Shown here: positions 25,219-35,409 of the stretch, piece by piece | Layout: each line of letters starts with the position of its first letter | Position numbering within the stretch: position 1 is the stretch's first letter | Source: CAZIVP01 sp964542915 | GTDB lineage: Bacteria > Calditrichota > Calditrichia > Calditrichales > Calditrichaceae | DNA length: 64,000 nucleotides | Reading direction: 5' to 3' | NCBI GenBank assembly: GCA_964542915.1 | Contig: CAZIVP010000001.1 | Location: 496,001-560,000, forward strand | Program-made: the position numbers and the translations under genes | The notes under the pieces: model-generated | Seen by the model: only the letters and a program-made list of their open reading frames with translations | The model's database searches: none | Told to the model about the DNA's origin: nothing

Positions 25219-26237
25219 ACCTGCGTAAATGGTTTAAAGACTCCTACTATAGCTTATTGCAGTATAGCGGTATGAACGCCCTTTACCGCTATCGACACAG
25301 ACACAACGTGGTAATTTTAACTTATCATTCTGTTCTGCCTTCCTCCCCCGCATTTAACCGATTTGATTATCGGAATTGTGTTACGGTTGAAAATTTTGAT
25401 GCCCAGATAAAGTTATTGCAGCGGTTTTTTAAAATTATTTCCTTAGAGGAAGCCGTGGAACGCATGATAGATAAAACGATCGACCGCCCCTATGCCGTCA
25501 TAACCTTTGATGACGGCTACCGAAATAATTACAAATATGCGCTGCCTGTATTAAAATCGAATAATGTATCGGCCACCTTCTATATTTCCACCGCTTTTAT
25601 CGGCGGTAACGACATTTTGTGGACGGATTTAATAACGGCTTTGTTGATTTTCACCAAACGAAAAAGCATTAAAATCGATCTGGAAAAACCGTACCATTTC
25701 AATCTCCGCACGCCCGAAGAGCGAGAAAAGGCCTCCGTTATAATCCGCACCTATCTCAAAAACAGACCTGTTGAACATTTGCAGCCAACCATTGATTTAA
25801 TTAAAGCGGCAATAAATGATGTTGAATCGCTCATGGACCGCGATGTTGAACGTTACCGCTTCATGGATTGGCAAGAAGTGCGTGCAATGTCGGAGGAGGG
25901 GATGGAGATCGGGTCTCACACGCATAATCATATTTTACTTAATATGCTCAGCGATAATGCAAGTCGTTTTGAGTTGAGCCGCTCAAAGCAATTAATTGAA
26001 ACACATACCGGCCGGCCTTGCCGTTCATTCTCGTATCCGAATGGCGCCTCCGGCAACTTCTTTTCCAGGCATTATGAGCAATTGCGAAAGATGGGCTATC
26101 ATTCTGCGGTTACGCAGATTTCAGGTATGAATGATATAAGAAGCAACCGGTATGCACTCAATCGTATTAATATTACCAATAAAGTTAATTTATCCATTTT
26201 TAAAGCATATCTCTCAGGTAAATATAATAAACACTGA
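25215..26237 (+). CDS. Polysaccharide deacetylase (NodB domain)
   Basis: A 340-residue carbohydrate esterase family 4-like enzyme predicted to remove N-acetyl groups from the glycan. Motif 1 is AVITFDDGYRNNYKYALPVL, with the catalytic base and metal Asp, and motif 2 is EIGSHTHNHILL, with the two metal-binding His in HTHNH. LTYHSVLP near the start and CRSFSYPNG later complete the pattern. No signal peptide is obvious, so it may act at the cytoplasmic face. ATG 25215 overlaps the flippase stop (ATGA). Confidence 0.9.
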   Translation: MNLRKWFKDSYYSLLQYSGMNALYRYRHRHNVVILTYHSVLPSSPAFNRFDYRNCVTVENFDAQIKLLQRFFKIISLEEAVERMIDKTIDRPYAVITFDDGYRNNYKYALPVLKSNNVSATFYISTAFIGGNDILWTDLITALLIFTKRKSIKIDLEKPYHFNLRTPEEREKASVIIRTYLKNRPVEHLQPTIDLIKAAINDVESLMDRDVERYRFMDWQEVRAMSEEGMEIGSHTHNHILLNMLSDNASRFELSRSKQLIETHTGRPCRSFSYPNGASGNFFSRHYEQLRKMGYHSAVTQISGMNDIRSNRYALNRINITNKVNLSIFKAYLSGKYNKH

Positions 26238-26239
26238 AC

Positions 26240-27031
26240 ATGGCCCTTCGCACCTATTCTGAACATGTCAAGGATTTTTTAAGGCATTATTTGTTAAAAA
26301 AAGCGGGGATCGAGCGCATTCATATCATCGGTTGTGCCCGATCCGGAACAACCATGTTACACTATGCCATGCTGGCTTTTCGAAATATCTATGCCCATGA
26401 TCGTGAAACAAATATCTGGAGTAATCCACAGACCCGTGTGTGTTACCAGCTGTACAAACAAAATCGTAATAAAGATGAGCAATATTTTTTTGTAACTAAA
26501 AGAGCGTCACGTTGGTGGCAGAAGCCATACATACAAGAACTCTACAGGTACAGCCGTCGCTTTAGACCTTGGCTTATTCACTTGGTTCGTGATCCCAGAG
26601 ATGTTATGGTTAGTAAACACCCCCTCGACAAACAACAATATTATGTATCTCCCGAACTATGGAAAAATTCAATAGAAGCGGCTGAGTGGCTCTGGCAGAA
26701 ATTAGAGGATTATCCCTATAAAATGACTCTCCGTTACGAAGATGTTGCTGTAAATCATAACAAAGTGCTTCAAGAGCTTTTTGATTGGAATGGTCTAGAA
26801 CTTCGTGCGGGTATCGAAGATTGGAGTCGGCTAAAGGATTATGTCGAAATTTTGCTCAAAGACCGCCATATGGCTACTTATATGCACGGTCTAAGAAATT
26901 TTAATAGCAAGAGCATTGGTAAATGGAAAGGTAAAACGGATTCACAACGCCATATTACAAACTTATTGAACGATCCCTTATACGGGAAGACGATTCGTAA
27001 TCATTTGAAACGTTATCATTATGACATGTGA
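26240..27031 (+). CDS. Sulfotransferase (first)
   Basis: A 263-residue PAPS-dependent sulfotransferase-fold protein. The phosphosulfate-binding loop is IIGCARSGTTML (about residues 30-40). The 3'-phosphate-binding motif is LIHLVRDPRDVMVSKHP (about 113-127), with the conserved Arg and Ser. MTLRYEDVAVNHNKVLQELFDW and the GKWKGK loop near the end are also typical. It probably adds sulfate to the exopolysaccharide. It starts 2 bases after the deacetylase gene and is followed by a 190-bp AT-rich gap, the first break in a long run of overlapping genes. Confidence 0.88.
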   Translation: MALRTYSEHVKDFLRHYLLKKAGIERIHIIGCARSGTTMLHYAMLAFRNIYAHDRETNIWSNPQTRVCYQLYKQNRNKDEQYFFVTKRASRWWQKPYIQELYRYSRRFRPWLIHLVRDPRDVMVSKHPLDKQQYYVSPELWKNSIEAAEWLWQKLEDYPYKMTLRYEDVAVNHNKVLQELFDWNGLELRAGIEDWSRLKDYVEILLKDRHMATYMHGLRNFNSKSIGKWKGKTDSQRHITNLLNDPLYGKTIRNHLKRYHYDM

Positions 27032-27222
27032 AAAAACACCTCATGGTAATCTAAGGATATTTAATTACTAATACGATTACTAGATTCAAATCAGCCTCTT
27101 CTCCGATATTTGAATTTAGTAAGGGACAAATGGCGTATCCCACCGGAGCTGAATCCGATTAAATTTAACATGCTGCTGTAAAACATGGAAATTGCCTTAA
27201 TAATGATAAGAATGATTAAGAT

Positions 27223-28272
27223 ATGAAAAGTACAAAGTATATCAATAAATATATACGTCAAAAGCGCTTACCGTTTGATGCCATCATGAACGATCTATCG
27301 GAATCGCTCGGTAAAAGGATCATAAATTATGAAGTGCAGGATGCTTTGGAAAGGCCCCTGTCCGTTGTTTTTAAAATCCGATTAAATTTTGATCTCAAAT
27401 ATTCTAAAAACATCTATGTGAAAGCTTATCATCAAAAAAATAATATTGATCTGAAAAAATTAATCACAAAAGAGTACGAAACAACACAGTTCTGGTATGA
27501 TAGAATCAAAGATAACAATCATTTTCAAGTTATTAAACCGCTCTATTATGACACTGACAGACATGTGATCATCACAGAAGAAAGTAAAGGGCATAGCCTT
27601 GAAGCTTATTTGAAAAGCCATGGTCAGTTTTTTCCAACGTTATATGCTCAAAAGAAAATGATGGCGATGCTCGTAAAAGCTGGCGAGTGGCTTCGCTATT
27701 TTCAGTCCGTGGCGCCGCGCGCCGATGATGAGCGACTGTCCATTCAATATTTGATGGATTATGTCAATTTACGCCTGGATGGACTGGTAGCCAATCCCAA
27801 AATAAAATTCGACAAAAAATGCAAAGAGGGAATCGGAAAAACCATTATGGATATGTGGCAATACGTGGAGGATCAGGATAAACGCCTCTATTTCGTACAT
27901 TCGGATTTGACCTTATCCAATATATTGATTCATGGCGACAAAGTAACGGTGCTCGATTTTCCTCGCCTCAAAACGGGTTCGTTGTTTAAAGACGTAACGC
28001 GCTTTTATCATCAACTCTCTCTCATGATGTATAAACCCACCTTTCAAAAACGTTTCATTCATAAACTCATGGAGAAATTTATGGAAGGTTATGGTAATGT
28101 GCATCTTTCCGAGCATCCGTTGTTCAAAATATACATGCTCATTCATCAAATTACACACCTCGGTAAAAATGCACGTTTCTGGGAGCATTCGGCGATAGAA
28201 AACATTTATAACCGTTGGGTGGTTTATAATACACTGAGAGATATAAAAAAAGCCAATATCAATGCCACTTAA
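27223..28272 (+). CDS. Aminoglycoside-phosphotransferase-like (APH) kinase
   Basis: A 349-residue protein kinase-like fold enzyme. The Brenner loop is present as FVHSDLTLSNILIHGD (HxDxxxxN, about residue 226) and the metal Asp follows in VTVLDFPRLKTG; the usual Arg/Gly after DF is replaced by Pro-Arg. In the small lobe VIITEESKGHSLEAYL fits the hinge region. By context it may phosphorylate a sugar or lipid-linked intermediate; antibiotic resistance is unlikely given its place in the locus. It follows a noncoding gap and overlaps the next gene by 11 bases. Confidence 0.78.
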   Translation: MKSTKYINKYIRQKRLPFDAIMNDLSESLGKRIINYEVQDALERPLSVVFKIRLNFDLKYSKNIYVKAYHQKNNIDLKKLITKEYETTQFWYDRIKDNNHFQVIKPLYYDTDRHVIITEESKGHSLEAYLKSHGQFFPTLYAQKKMMAMLVKAGEWLRYFQSVAPRADDERLSIQYLMDYVNLRLDGLVANPKIKFDKKCKEGIGKTIMDMWQYVEDQDKRLYFVHSDLTLSNILIHGDKVTVLDFPRLKTGSLFKDVTRFYHQLSLMMYKPTFQKRFIHKLMEKFMEGYGNVHLSEHPLFKIYMLIHQITHLGKNARFWEHSAIENIYNRWVVYNTLRDIKKANINAT

Positions 28273-30628
28273 GACCATTATTAAAAAATTGCGACACAAA
28301 TCAGCGGCGGAAATTGCGTTTCGAATCGCAGAAACCTTGCGTCGCCGCATGGAATCCATACGGTATGAGGATGAACTGAAAAAGGTAACCGATGAGCGTT
28401 TCAATTTTTTCAAAGATGCTTCACAGATAAAGACGGCTTATTTTAATGATGATTTGCAGGGATTATTGGATTCCTTGTCGGAATCACCTCCGGTTTGCGA
28501 AACGCTGGACGAATCTAAGAAAAGAATATTTATCGAACAGTATGCGAAGGAATATGAACAGAGTAGGGCGCGCGTTGAGCAATTATTGCAACATCAATTT
28601 GATTTCTTAGGCTTCTCATTTGAGCTGCCTGATCCCATTCCCTGGCAGTGCGATCCTGTATCGTTAAGGCCGTATCCAACAGGGTTTTATAACGAAATTG
28701 ATATCTTTACGAATGAAAATGCCGGCGATGTAAAGCATGTTTGGGAGATAAACCGGCTGCAATTTATAATCGAAACCGCAAAAATTTATTTTGTAAGCGG
28801 CGAGCAGCGTTATGGTGATAAAATTGAAGCATGGATCGACGATTGGGTCCGGTCGAATCCTTACAAAACCGGGATAGCCTGGACGAGCGCACTGGAAGTG
28901 GGCGTTCGCGTGATTGCACTCGTTTGGATCCTGAAGTTTTATTTGGCTTCGGAACGTCAACAGGTAAAAACCATTAAGCAAATTTTGAAATTGCTCTATC
29001 TCAGCGGTCAGTATCTTGAAGATAATTTATCCATTTATTTCAGTCCCTATAACCATCTGATCGGTGAAACAGCGGGTTTGTTTGCGGTGGGGTATCTGTT
29101 CCCGTTCTTTAAAAAGGCGAAACAGTGGCAGAAAAAAGCCTGGACCATATTACAAAAACAACTTGGACGGCAATTCCATGAAGATGGCGGAAGCGTGGAG
29201 CAGGCGACGTTTTATCATCACTTTACACTCGGATTTTACATCCAAGTTATACAATGGCGCCGTCTTAATAATGATGTGATACCATCGTCAATGTTAGAAC
29301 GCATTCAGAAGGCGCTGGAGTTTGCAATGTACCTGACCAGACCGGACGGAAGTTTACCGCACATCGGCGATATTGACGACGCCCGCTCCATCCTTTTCGG
29401 CCATCCCACACATTGGGATTTTCGTGCCTTTCAGGCCATCGGGGCCGTGTGGTTCGAGCGAAGCGATATGAAATATATGGCCCGCCGTTTACCCGAAGAT
29501 GCATTCTGGCTATTGTCGAAAGAGGAACGAGAACAATTCAAGGTTTTGCAATCCCAAACGCCTGAACTTAATACGATTCGGTTTGCGAGCTCCGGTTATA
29601 CCGTTATGCGTTCCGGATATAAACCGGATTCCCACTTTGCCATTATGGATCACGGACCGTTGGCGGACGGCGTATTCCATGATGAGACGCCTTCGGCAGC
29701 CCACGGACACGCCGATTTACTCTCTTTCGAACTGGCTCCTTTCGGCCGCTCGATGTTGATTGATCCCGGTTTTTCCAATTACAGGGGCGATTTTAACTGG
29801 CATGCCTATTTCCGCAGTACGGCTGCGCACAACACCCTGGAGGTAGACGGTTATTCTCAGGCGGAACAGGGGAAAATTCTGCAATGGCGTTACGCTCCGC
29901 GCTATCGGTTATTGCAGGTCCACAAAGGGCATCGTATCCAGGGCGTATGCGCGGAACATTACGGATACATACGTTTGCCCGGTGAAATTGTACACCGACG
30001 TTTATTCGTGTATGTGGATCAGCGATTTTGGTTAAGTTTGGACTGGTTGTTTGCAAACGAAGCCGATCATCAAAACAAACACAAGGTGGCCGCTTACCTG
30101 CACTTTGATGAAGATGTGAATGCAAAAAATGGAAATCGAAACGGTTATCTGACAGCCGAAAAGGAAGACGTTCAACTCAACATTCTGGCATTGGACGATC
30201 AAAATAAACCGCTGACATTTTCCATTAAAAAAGGCGGCGCCAATCCTGAGGATGGTTGGATATCGCCGACCTATTTGGCTAGGAAGGCCGCTCCGCTTGC
30301 TTTGACGGTGAAAGATACCCTTCTGCCCGTGCGATGGAGCATGATATTTTTACCACAAAAAGCCGCCGATCAGGAGGCGTCGGATATGGAAACGGCAATG
30401 AAACAGATAACGATTCGTAGCGGTTCACAACGCTATCGCATTACGTATGATGCTGATGAAAACGATTATACAGCAAGTGGATTGCATGAATACCGTAAAG
30501 AGCTCATCATAGAAGATATGAATACGAATCAAGTGATTGCATCGTTCAAACGGCTAAGATCAAATGAAGATAATGGAAATGGAAATCCTATATTAGAAGA
30601 ACATGGCACGGGAGGCTCTATTGCATAA
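28262..30628 (+). CDS. Heparinase II/III-family protein (no signal peptide)
   Basis: A 788-residue protein with the two-part layout of polysaccharide lyase-like heparinase II/III proteins. A helical toroid domain (about 80-400) contains EINRLQFIIETAKIY, SPYNHLIGETAGLFAVGYLFPFF and HEDGGSVEQATFYHHF, the last with putative catalytic Asn/His/Tyr positions. A beta-sandwich domain (about 435-700) contains AAHGHADLLSFEL and ID.GFSNYRGD.NWHAYFRSTAAHNTLEVDG. There is no signal peptide. Cytoplasmic or inner-face members of this family are common in capsule loci, where their role is not settled. It overlaps both neighbouring genes. Confidence 0.88.
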   Translation: MPLKTIIKKLRHKSAAEIAFRIAETLRRRMESIRYEDELKKVTDERFNFFKDASQIKTAYFNDDLQGLLDSLSESPPVCETLDESKKRIFIEQYAKEYEQSRARVEQLLQHQFDFLGFSFELPDPIPWQCDPVSLRPYPTGFYNEIDIFTNENAGDVKHVWEINRLQFIIETAKIYFVSGEQRYGDKIEAWIDDWVRSNPYKTGIAWTSALEVGVRVIALVWILKFYLASERQQVKTIKQILKLLYLSGQYLEDNLSIYFSPYNHLIGETAGLFAVGYLFPFFKKAKQWQKKAWTILQKQLGRQFHEDGGSVEQATFYHHFTLGFYIQVIQWRRLNNDVIPSSMLERIQKALEFAMYLTRPDGSLPHIGDIDDARSILFGHPTHWDFRAFQAIGAVWFERSDMKYMARRLPEDAFWLLSKEEREQFKVLQSQTPELNTIRFASSGYTVMRSGYKPDSHFAIMDHGPLADGVFHDETPSAAHGHADLLSFELAPFGRSMLIDPGFSNYRGDFNWHAYFRSTAAHNTLEVDGYSQAEQGKILQWRYAPRYRLLQVHKGHRIQGVCAEHYGYIRLPGEIVHRRLFVYVDQRFWLSLDWLFANEADHQNKHKVAAYLHFDEDVNAKNGNRNGYLTAEKEDVQLNILALDDQNKPLTFSIKKGGANPEDGWISPTYLARKAAPLALTVKDTLLPVRWSMIFLPQKAADQEASDMETAMKQITIRSGSQRYRITYDADENDYTASGLHEYRKELIIEDMNTNQVIASFKRLRSNEDNGNGNPILEEHGTGGSIA

Positions 30629-31688
30629 TGAACAAATCAAAGTACTGCAAATTTCTTCTTATCCGCCGCCGAGGGCCGGCTGGGGTATGCGCATTTTCTT
30701 TTTGAAACGCGAAATGGAACAGGCGGGACATATTTGTGAGGTGTTGAATGTTGGTAAGGGTCGTTTCTTAAAAGGACGCGACTTTATACCCGTTTTTAAT
30801 GGCATAGATTACACCCTCAAAGTGATAAAGCATCGGTTTAAAGGTTATTTAATTCATATGCATTTGAACGGCGATTCGCCGAAAGGATTTGTACTAACAA
30901 CTATTGCACTGATCGTCTCCATTCTAACGTTTCGGCGTCCCGTTATTACATTCCATGCCGGACCGGTGCAAAAATATTTTCCTCAAAGTCAGGCGCCGTT
31001 ACTTATGCCCCTCTATAAACTGATATTTACATTACCGCGCCATATCATTTGTAATAATGAAGCGGTCAAACGCAACATACAGGGTTACCGCATTAACCCA
31101 GAAAAAATCATTCCCATACAAGCCTTTAGCCAACAGTATCTCAACTTTAATAGGGTCGAACTTAAACAGGAAGTGGAAACATTCTTCAGGCAACATGATC
31201 CGGTGATTTGCAGTTACGTGTTTTTTCGTCCCGAGTTTTTTATTGAAGATATGATACATGCCATAGCAAAACTGGTGCAAACATTTCCTAACTTCGGTTT
31301 AATTATTATGGGGTCCGATTTGGGATCGGAAGATATTCAAACATTGATCGCCCGATTAAATCTGGAGAACCACATTCTACTGGCGGGAGATCAGGATCAT
31401 GATTCTTTTTTAAGCATCATGACGCGCTCGGCGCTCTACTTGCGAACGCCGTTCAAAGATGGTATTGCATCTTCCGTGCTGGAAGCGCTCGCATTAAATG
31501 TGCCGGTTGTGGCCTGCGAAAACGGTAGCAGGCCGCAAGGAACCGTTACCTATGAAAACCGGAATGTGGATGATATGGTGGAAAAAATCAGGGATACCGT
31601 ACAAAACCGGGAGCGAGTCGTTGAACAGATTGTAAGGCCCGATATTCCGGACACCATTAAAGATGAAATTGCCGTACTAAGAGGTTGA
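30621..31688 (+). CDS. Family 4-type glycosyltransferase
   Basis: A GT-B glycosyltransferase of 355 residues. TTG 30621 is favoured because GGGAGG (30610-30615) lies 5 bases before it; ATG 30603 is the alternative and sits ahead of that site. The start reads IKVLQISSYPPPRAGWGMRI. The donor half has LIIMGSDLGSEDIQTLI and an E-rich region SVLEALALNVPVVACENGSRPQG that matches the nucleotide-sugar-binding segment. The gene begins inside the end of the heparinase-like gene and runs into the next GT gene, so the three are translated together. Confidence 0.85.
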   Translation: MHNEQIKVLQISSYPPPRAGWGMRIFFLKREMEQAGHICEVLNVGKGRFLKGRDFIPVFNGIDYTLKVIKHRFKGYLIHMHLNGDSPKGFVLTTIALIVSILTFRRPVITFHAGPVQKYFPQSQAPLLMPLYKLIFTLPRHIICNNEAVKRNIQGYRINPEKIIPIQAFSQQYLNFNRVELKQEVETFFRQHDPVICSYVFFRPEFFIEDMIHAIAKLVQTFPNFGLIIMGSDLGSEDIQTLIARLNLENHILLAGDQDHDSFLSIMTRSALYLRTPFKDGIASSVLEALALNVPVVACENGSRPQGTVTYENRNVDDMVEKIRDTVQNRERVVEQIVRPDIPDTIKDEIAVLRG

Positions 31689-31693
31689 AAAAG

Positions 31694-32899
31694 ATGCGTA
31701 TTCTTTACCACCATCGCACATTGGGAGACGGTGCGGAAGGTATACATATCCAGTCGATTGTGCAGTGTTTGCAGGCGTTGGGTCACGAAGTGAAGGTCGT
31801 TTCGTTGGTCGGAGACCGCACGCGATTTCGGTCCGGCCAGGAATCCAGAGAACAACGCTGGGACAATATAAAGCACTGGATACCCAAACCCATTTACGAA
31901 CTTGCGGAAATCGGATATAATCTAAAAGGGCGTCGCATGATGCAAAAAGCGATCGATTCCTTTAAACCGGATATTATTTACGACCGTTATGCCCATTTCA
32001 GTTTCTCGGCTTTATGGGCTGCCCGGCGTAACGGGTTACCATTAATTCTGGAAGTGAATTCACCTTATTCGATACAAAAGCGCAGATGGGAAAAACTTTA
32101 TTTTCCATGGCTTTCAAAAAAAGGCGAAGAGAAAATTTTCCGCAAGGCGCCCCATATTATTGTCGTTTCCAGTCCCCTTAAAAAAATTGTTATGGATTAC
32201 GGTGTCAATGAACACCAGATTACGGTTTTACCGAACGGGACGTTCCCCGAGCGGTTTGATCCCGGCGTGCAGAGTGATGACTTAAAAAAAGAATTAGGTT
32301 TGGAAAATAAACTGGTACTGGGATTCGTTGGAATTTTACGCCGCTGGCATAATATCGATAAGTTAATTGAAGTACTGGAATCCATCGATTTGGAACAATG
32401 GAATGCAACGATGCTCTTTCTTGGCGATGGCCCGAGTTATGAGGATCTGGTTCGCTACAACAAACAAAAGGGAAACGAGAAAACAATTCGTTTTCTCGGA
32501 CGCGTACCTCATGATCAAATTCAGCGTTATATTCGACTGATTGATATTGCAATCAGTCCCCACGCTACGCCTTATTCTTCGCCGATGAAAATCATCGAAT
32601 ATATGGCGATGAAAAAAGCGATTCTGGCACCTAATATGGAAAATATCCGCGATATTTTAATAGACGGTAAAACAGGCGTTCTGTTTGAACCGGATGATAG
32701 CCGATCTTTACAAAAGAATTTGCTGACGCTGATCGCTAATCAGGAATTGCGAGACCAGCTGGGCGAGAATGCCCGGCAAACGGTTTTGCGTTCGTATACC
32801 TGGGAACAAAATGCAAAGAAAACCATAGCGATTGCTCAACAATTATTAAATAATCCCAACCAAAAAGCAGAGGTCTATGAGACGACATTTCAACAATAA
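31694..32899 (+). CDS. Family 4 glycosyltransferase
   Basis: A 401-residue GT4 enzyme. It opens MRILYHHRTLGDGAEGIHI, has DIIYDRYAHFSFSALWAARRNGLPLILEVNSPYS in the acceptor half, and VLPNGTFPERFDPG, GFVGILRRWHNIDKLIE, SPMKIIEYMAMKKAILAPNMENI and DGKTGVLFEPDD in the donor half. ATG 31694 is preferred over the TTG at 31685 because AGAGG lies at a better distance. The gene overlaps the exported heparinase-like gene by 23 bases. Confidence 0.88.
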   Translation: MRILYHHRTLGDGAEGIHIQSIVQCLQALGHEVKVVSLVGDRTRFRSGQESREQRWDNIKHWIPKPIYELAEIGYNLKGRRMMQKAIDSFKPDIIYDRYAHFSFSALWAARRNGLPLILEVNSPYSIQKRRWEKLYFPWLSKKGEEKIFRKAPHIIVVSSPLKKIVMDYGVNEHQITVLPNGTFPERFDPGVQSDDLKKELGLENKLVLGFVGILRRWHNIDKLIEVLESIDLEQWNATMLFLGDGPSYEDLVRYNKQKGNEKTIRFLGRVPHDQIQRYIRLIDIAISPHATPYSSPMKIIEYMAMKKAILAPNMENIRDILIDGKTGVLFEPDDSRSLQKNLLTLIANQELRDQLGENARQTVLRSYTWEQNAKKTIAIAQQLLNNPNQKAEVYETTFQQ

Positions 32900-35405
32900 G
32901 CAACTTATTCTCGCCGGATTGGCGGCGCTTTTAATGACATCTCAGATTTATGCATTTACGCCGCAGCCCGGAAGCCCCATGGCGGAGGGCATTCATCCCA
33001 GACTGCATCTAACGCCCGACCGGATTCCGGATATTCAACAAACCATTGCCATGGATTACTTTGATGCCTACCAGGAATATGTGAACTGGGCCGCGAATAT
33101 GAATGACGATGATGAATACAATATACTTTCGGAAGCAGGCCATGATCCTTTGCGGGCTCACATGCTCCATCAGGCATTTATCGCCGCTATAGGAAGGGTG
33201 CCCGGCATCAGTTATCCGTTATCTTTGGACCAGTATGCCCGTCGCGCTATCGATCGTTTGCTTGAACGGTTAAGAGGCGGTGATCAAATCGCCTATGTAG
33301 CGCCATTAACCTATGACTGGTTATTCGATTTCATGACCGAATCGGAACGGCAGGAAGTGGCCAATCTGATTGTGGATCGCACCATTACCCATAAGGTCTT
33401 CAACCATTCCATAGCCAGTCCTTCCATAGATCCGGAGCAGATGTTTAGCAGCAAATACTATGAATGTTTCTATGCGTGGTATGCGGCGCTTGCCTTTTGG
33501 GGCGACGGTTATATTGATCAACAGGCCGATCAGGCGGTAGAATCATTCAATGATGTTATGTTGAATTACGGTTATCTGGACGCCCATAACTTTGTGGCGG
33601 GCAACAGCGGCGGTTGGAGCGAATGGATTGGCTATTCCAGTTGGCATCCCCGAACGCATATTTTGAATATCGACGCCTGGCGAACCGCTACCGGTGAGAA
33701 CTACATTAAGGAAAACGCGACGGTTGAAGGGAATGCGATCAAAAACTATCCTTTTCTGATGATGTATGCATTGGATCCCCATAAATACTTTAATAGCCAC
33801 TATTCTTTTTTACGCACCGGTAGCGCGGAAACAACCGATCCGGCCTTTACACACCGCTCTATGCAGGAGCAAATGTATGTTTTGCCGCGTATATTACTGG
33901 ACGCCGGTCTTGAAGAGCGAGCCGGGCTGGTGAGACATATCATTGAAAATTATGATGTGGGATGGCCGGATTATGAACATCACTATATCTGGGCCTTTTT
34001 AGGGGCTTATACCATGCCCGTTGCATACACGCCACAGGATATCAATCTCAAAAAATCAAGCTGGACCCGAAACCTGGGCGCGTTTTATGCCCGCACCGGT
34101 TTTGGCAGCCCCGCGGATGGCGTGTTTTCCGTTATGGATGGACACTATCGTTACGATGGGCATAAAGGGCTGGACGATTTTCCGGGCTTCGCCTTACTCA
34201 AATTCGGTACCCTTGTAAACACCCGAAACGTGGCGCATCGCGGATACGGAAATCTTGACGCCTATCCCGGCGGTCGCCAAATGAACATCGTGTACTTCGA
34301 TGGCGGCCATACGACAAGCGGAAAATCCATGGATACGCCTTCCGAATTGCAAGCGGCCATCTCAGGCGAGAGCGACTATGATTGGGGCGGTATCGAACAG
34401 GTGACAACGAAAGAAGATAGATGTTATTACGTAAGAGTCGACCGTAGCCGGAACTTTGAAAGCGGAGTGCATCACAGTCGTGATTATATTTGGTTGCCGG
34501 GCGAAGATCCCTGGTCGGATTCCGATTTTTTAATTGTTTTTGACCGCACAACCGCTCCTTCCGAGCCGGAGTGGGTTTATCATGTGCCCTGGAGACCGGA
34601 AGGCGTGCAGTTCGATACCGAAGAAGATATTTCCACCGGCAGCGGTGAGAACGATCGGATCGGCGTCGCCTTCGAAGGCAGCGGCGTTATCATCAAAGAA
34701 CTGAACGGGCTGGGCGGTGAACGCGACAACGACGGCGGAACGGAAGATTACACGGGAGGTGCGGGCGCTCACGGCGTTGCGCTTGTGAAGTCCTTGTTGC
34801 CAAAGAATGTACGGGTGGAAATATCGCGCGTTGCCTCATTTGACAGCGATGTTATTAAACGCCAGCATCACCTCGCTATCAAATCCCACCGCTGGCAGGT
34901 ATCGGTCAAACCTCAGTCTTCAAGCGAAAATCAACGCTTTTTAAATGTGTTCCAAACCGCCGACGCGAATAATGTCTCTGCAATGACGCCCACTTCATTA
35001 ATCGATACCGGCGCCATGCAGGGCGTTTGGATCCAGCGCGAAAACAGCAGTCGGCCTAACTATGTAGCGTTATTTCATACCTCGGATGTTGTTAACACCA
35101 ATGCCTTCTCTTATAATGTCGAGGGCAACGGTACGACCCGGCACGTTATCACGGGATTGGAAGCTTATACGACTTATGAAATTCGGAATATTACGTCCGA
35201 TTCCACCGCCATTCGAAATAAAGTGACCGAACCCAACATTCAAAAATGGGATTACAAAGGCATCAAAGAATTGCCTACGCAGGGCGTGCTCTATTTCGAA
35301 AGTGAATTGAGCGGTAGCCATACATTTGCCATCGTAAAATCCGGTGAACAGGATAGCGATCCGCCTTCCGAGCCAACCGGTTTAAATATACGCGGAAAGG
35401 AGTAA
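32877..35405 (+). CDS. Exported heparinase II/III-like protein
   Basis: An 842-residue protein with a signal peptide (about 1-26, ending IYA) and a mature part of the chondroitin-AC/heparinase type. An alpha-toroid domain begins HPRLHLTPDRIPDIQQ and has APLTYDWLFDF..., SKYYECFYAWYAALAFWGDGY and NSGGWSEWIGYS. A beta domain carries DGHYRYDGHKGLDDFPGF... and HSRDYIWLPGEDPW..SDFLIVFDR. In the first gene of this family the catalytic HGHAD block is clear; here HKGLDDFPG takes that position, so activity is less certain. There is no T9SS sorting tail, so it probably stays periplasmic. It may trim or degrade the polysaccharide during export. Confidence 0.8.
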   Translation: MRRHFNNKQLILAGLAALLMTSQIYAFTPQPGSPMAEGIHPRLHLTPDRIPDIQQTIAMDYFDAYQEYVNWAANMNDDDEYNILSEAGHDPLRAHMLHQAFIAAIGRVPGISYPLSLDQYARRAIDRLLERLRGGDQIAYVAPLTYDWLFDFMTESERQEVANLIVDRTITHKVFNHSIASPSIDPEQMFSSKYYECFYAWYAALAFWGDGYIDQQADQAVESFNDVMLNYGYLDAHNFVAGNSGGWSEWIGYSSWHPRTHILNIDAWRTATGENYIKENATVEGNAIKNYPFLMMYALDPHKYFNSHYSFLRTGSAETTDPAFTHRSMQEQMYVLPRILLDAGLEERAGLVRHIIENYDVGWPDYEHHYIWAFLGAYTMPVAYTPQDINLKKSSWTRNLGAFYARTGFGSPADGVFSVMDGHYRYDGHKGLDDFPGFALLKFGTLVNTRNVAHRGYGNLDAYPGGRQMNIVYFDGGHTTSGKSMDTPSELQAAISGESDYDWGGIEQVTTKEDRCYYVRVDRSRNFESGVHHSRDYIWLPGEDPWSDSDFLIVFDRTTAPSEPEWVYHVPWRPEGVQFDTEEDISTGSGENDRIGVAFEGSGVIIKELNGLGGERDNDGGTEDYTGGAGAHGVALVKSLLPKNVRVEISRVASFDSDVIKRQHHLAIKSHRWQVSVKPQSSSENQRFLNVFQTADANNVSAMTPTSLIDTGAMQGVWIQRENSSRPNYVALFHTSDVVNTNAFSYNVEGNGTTRHVITGLEAYTTYEIRNITSDSTAIRNKVTEPNIQKWDYKGIKELPTQGVLYFESELSGSHTFAIVKSGEQDSDPPSEPTGLNIRGKE

Positions 35406-35409
35406 GCCG

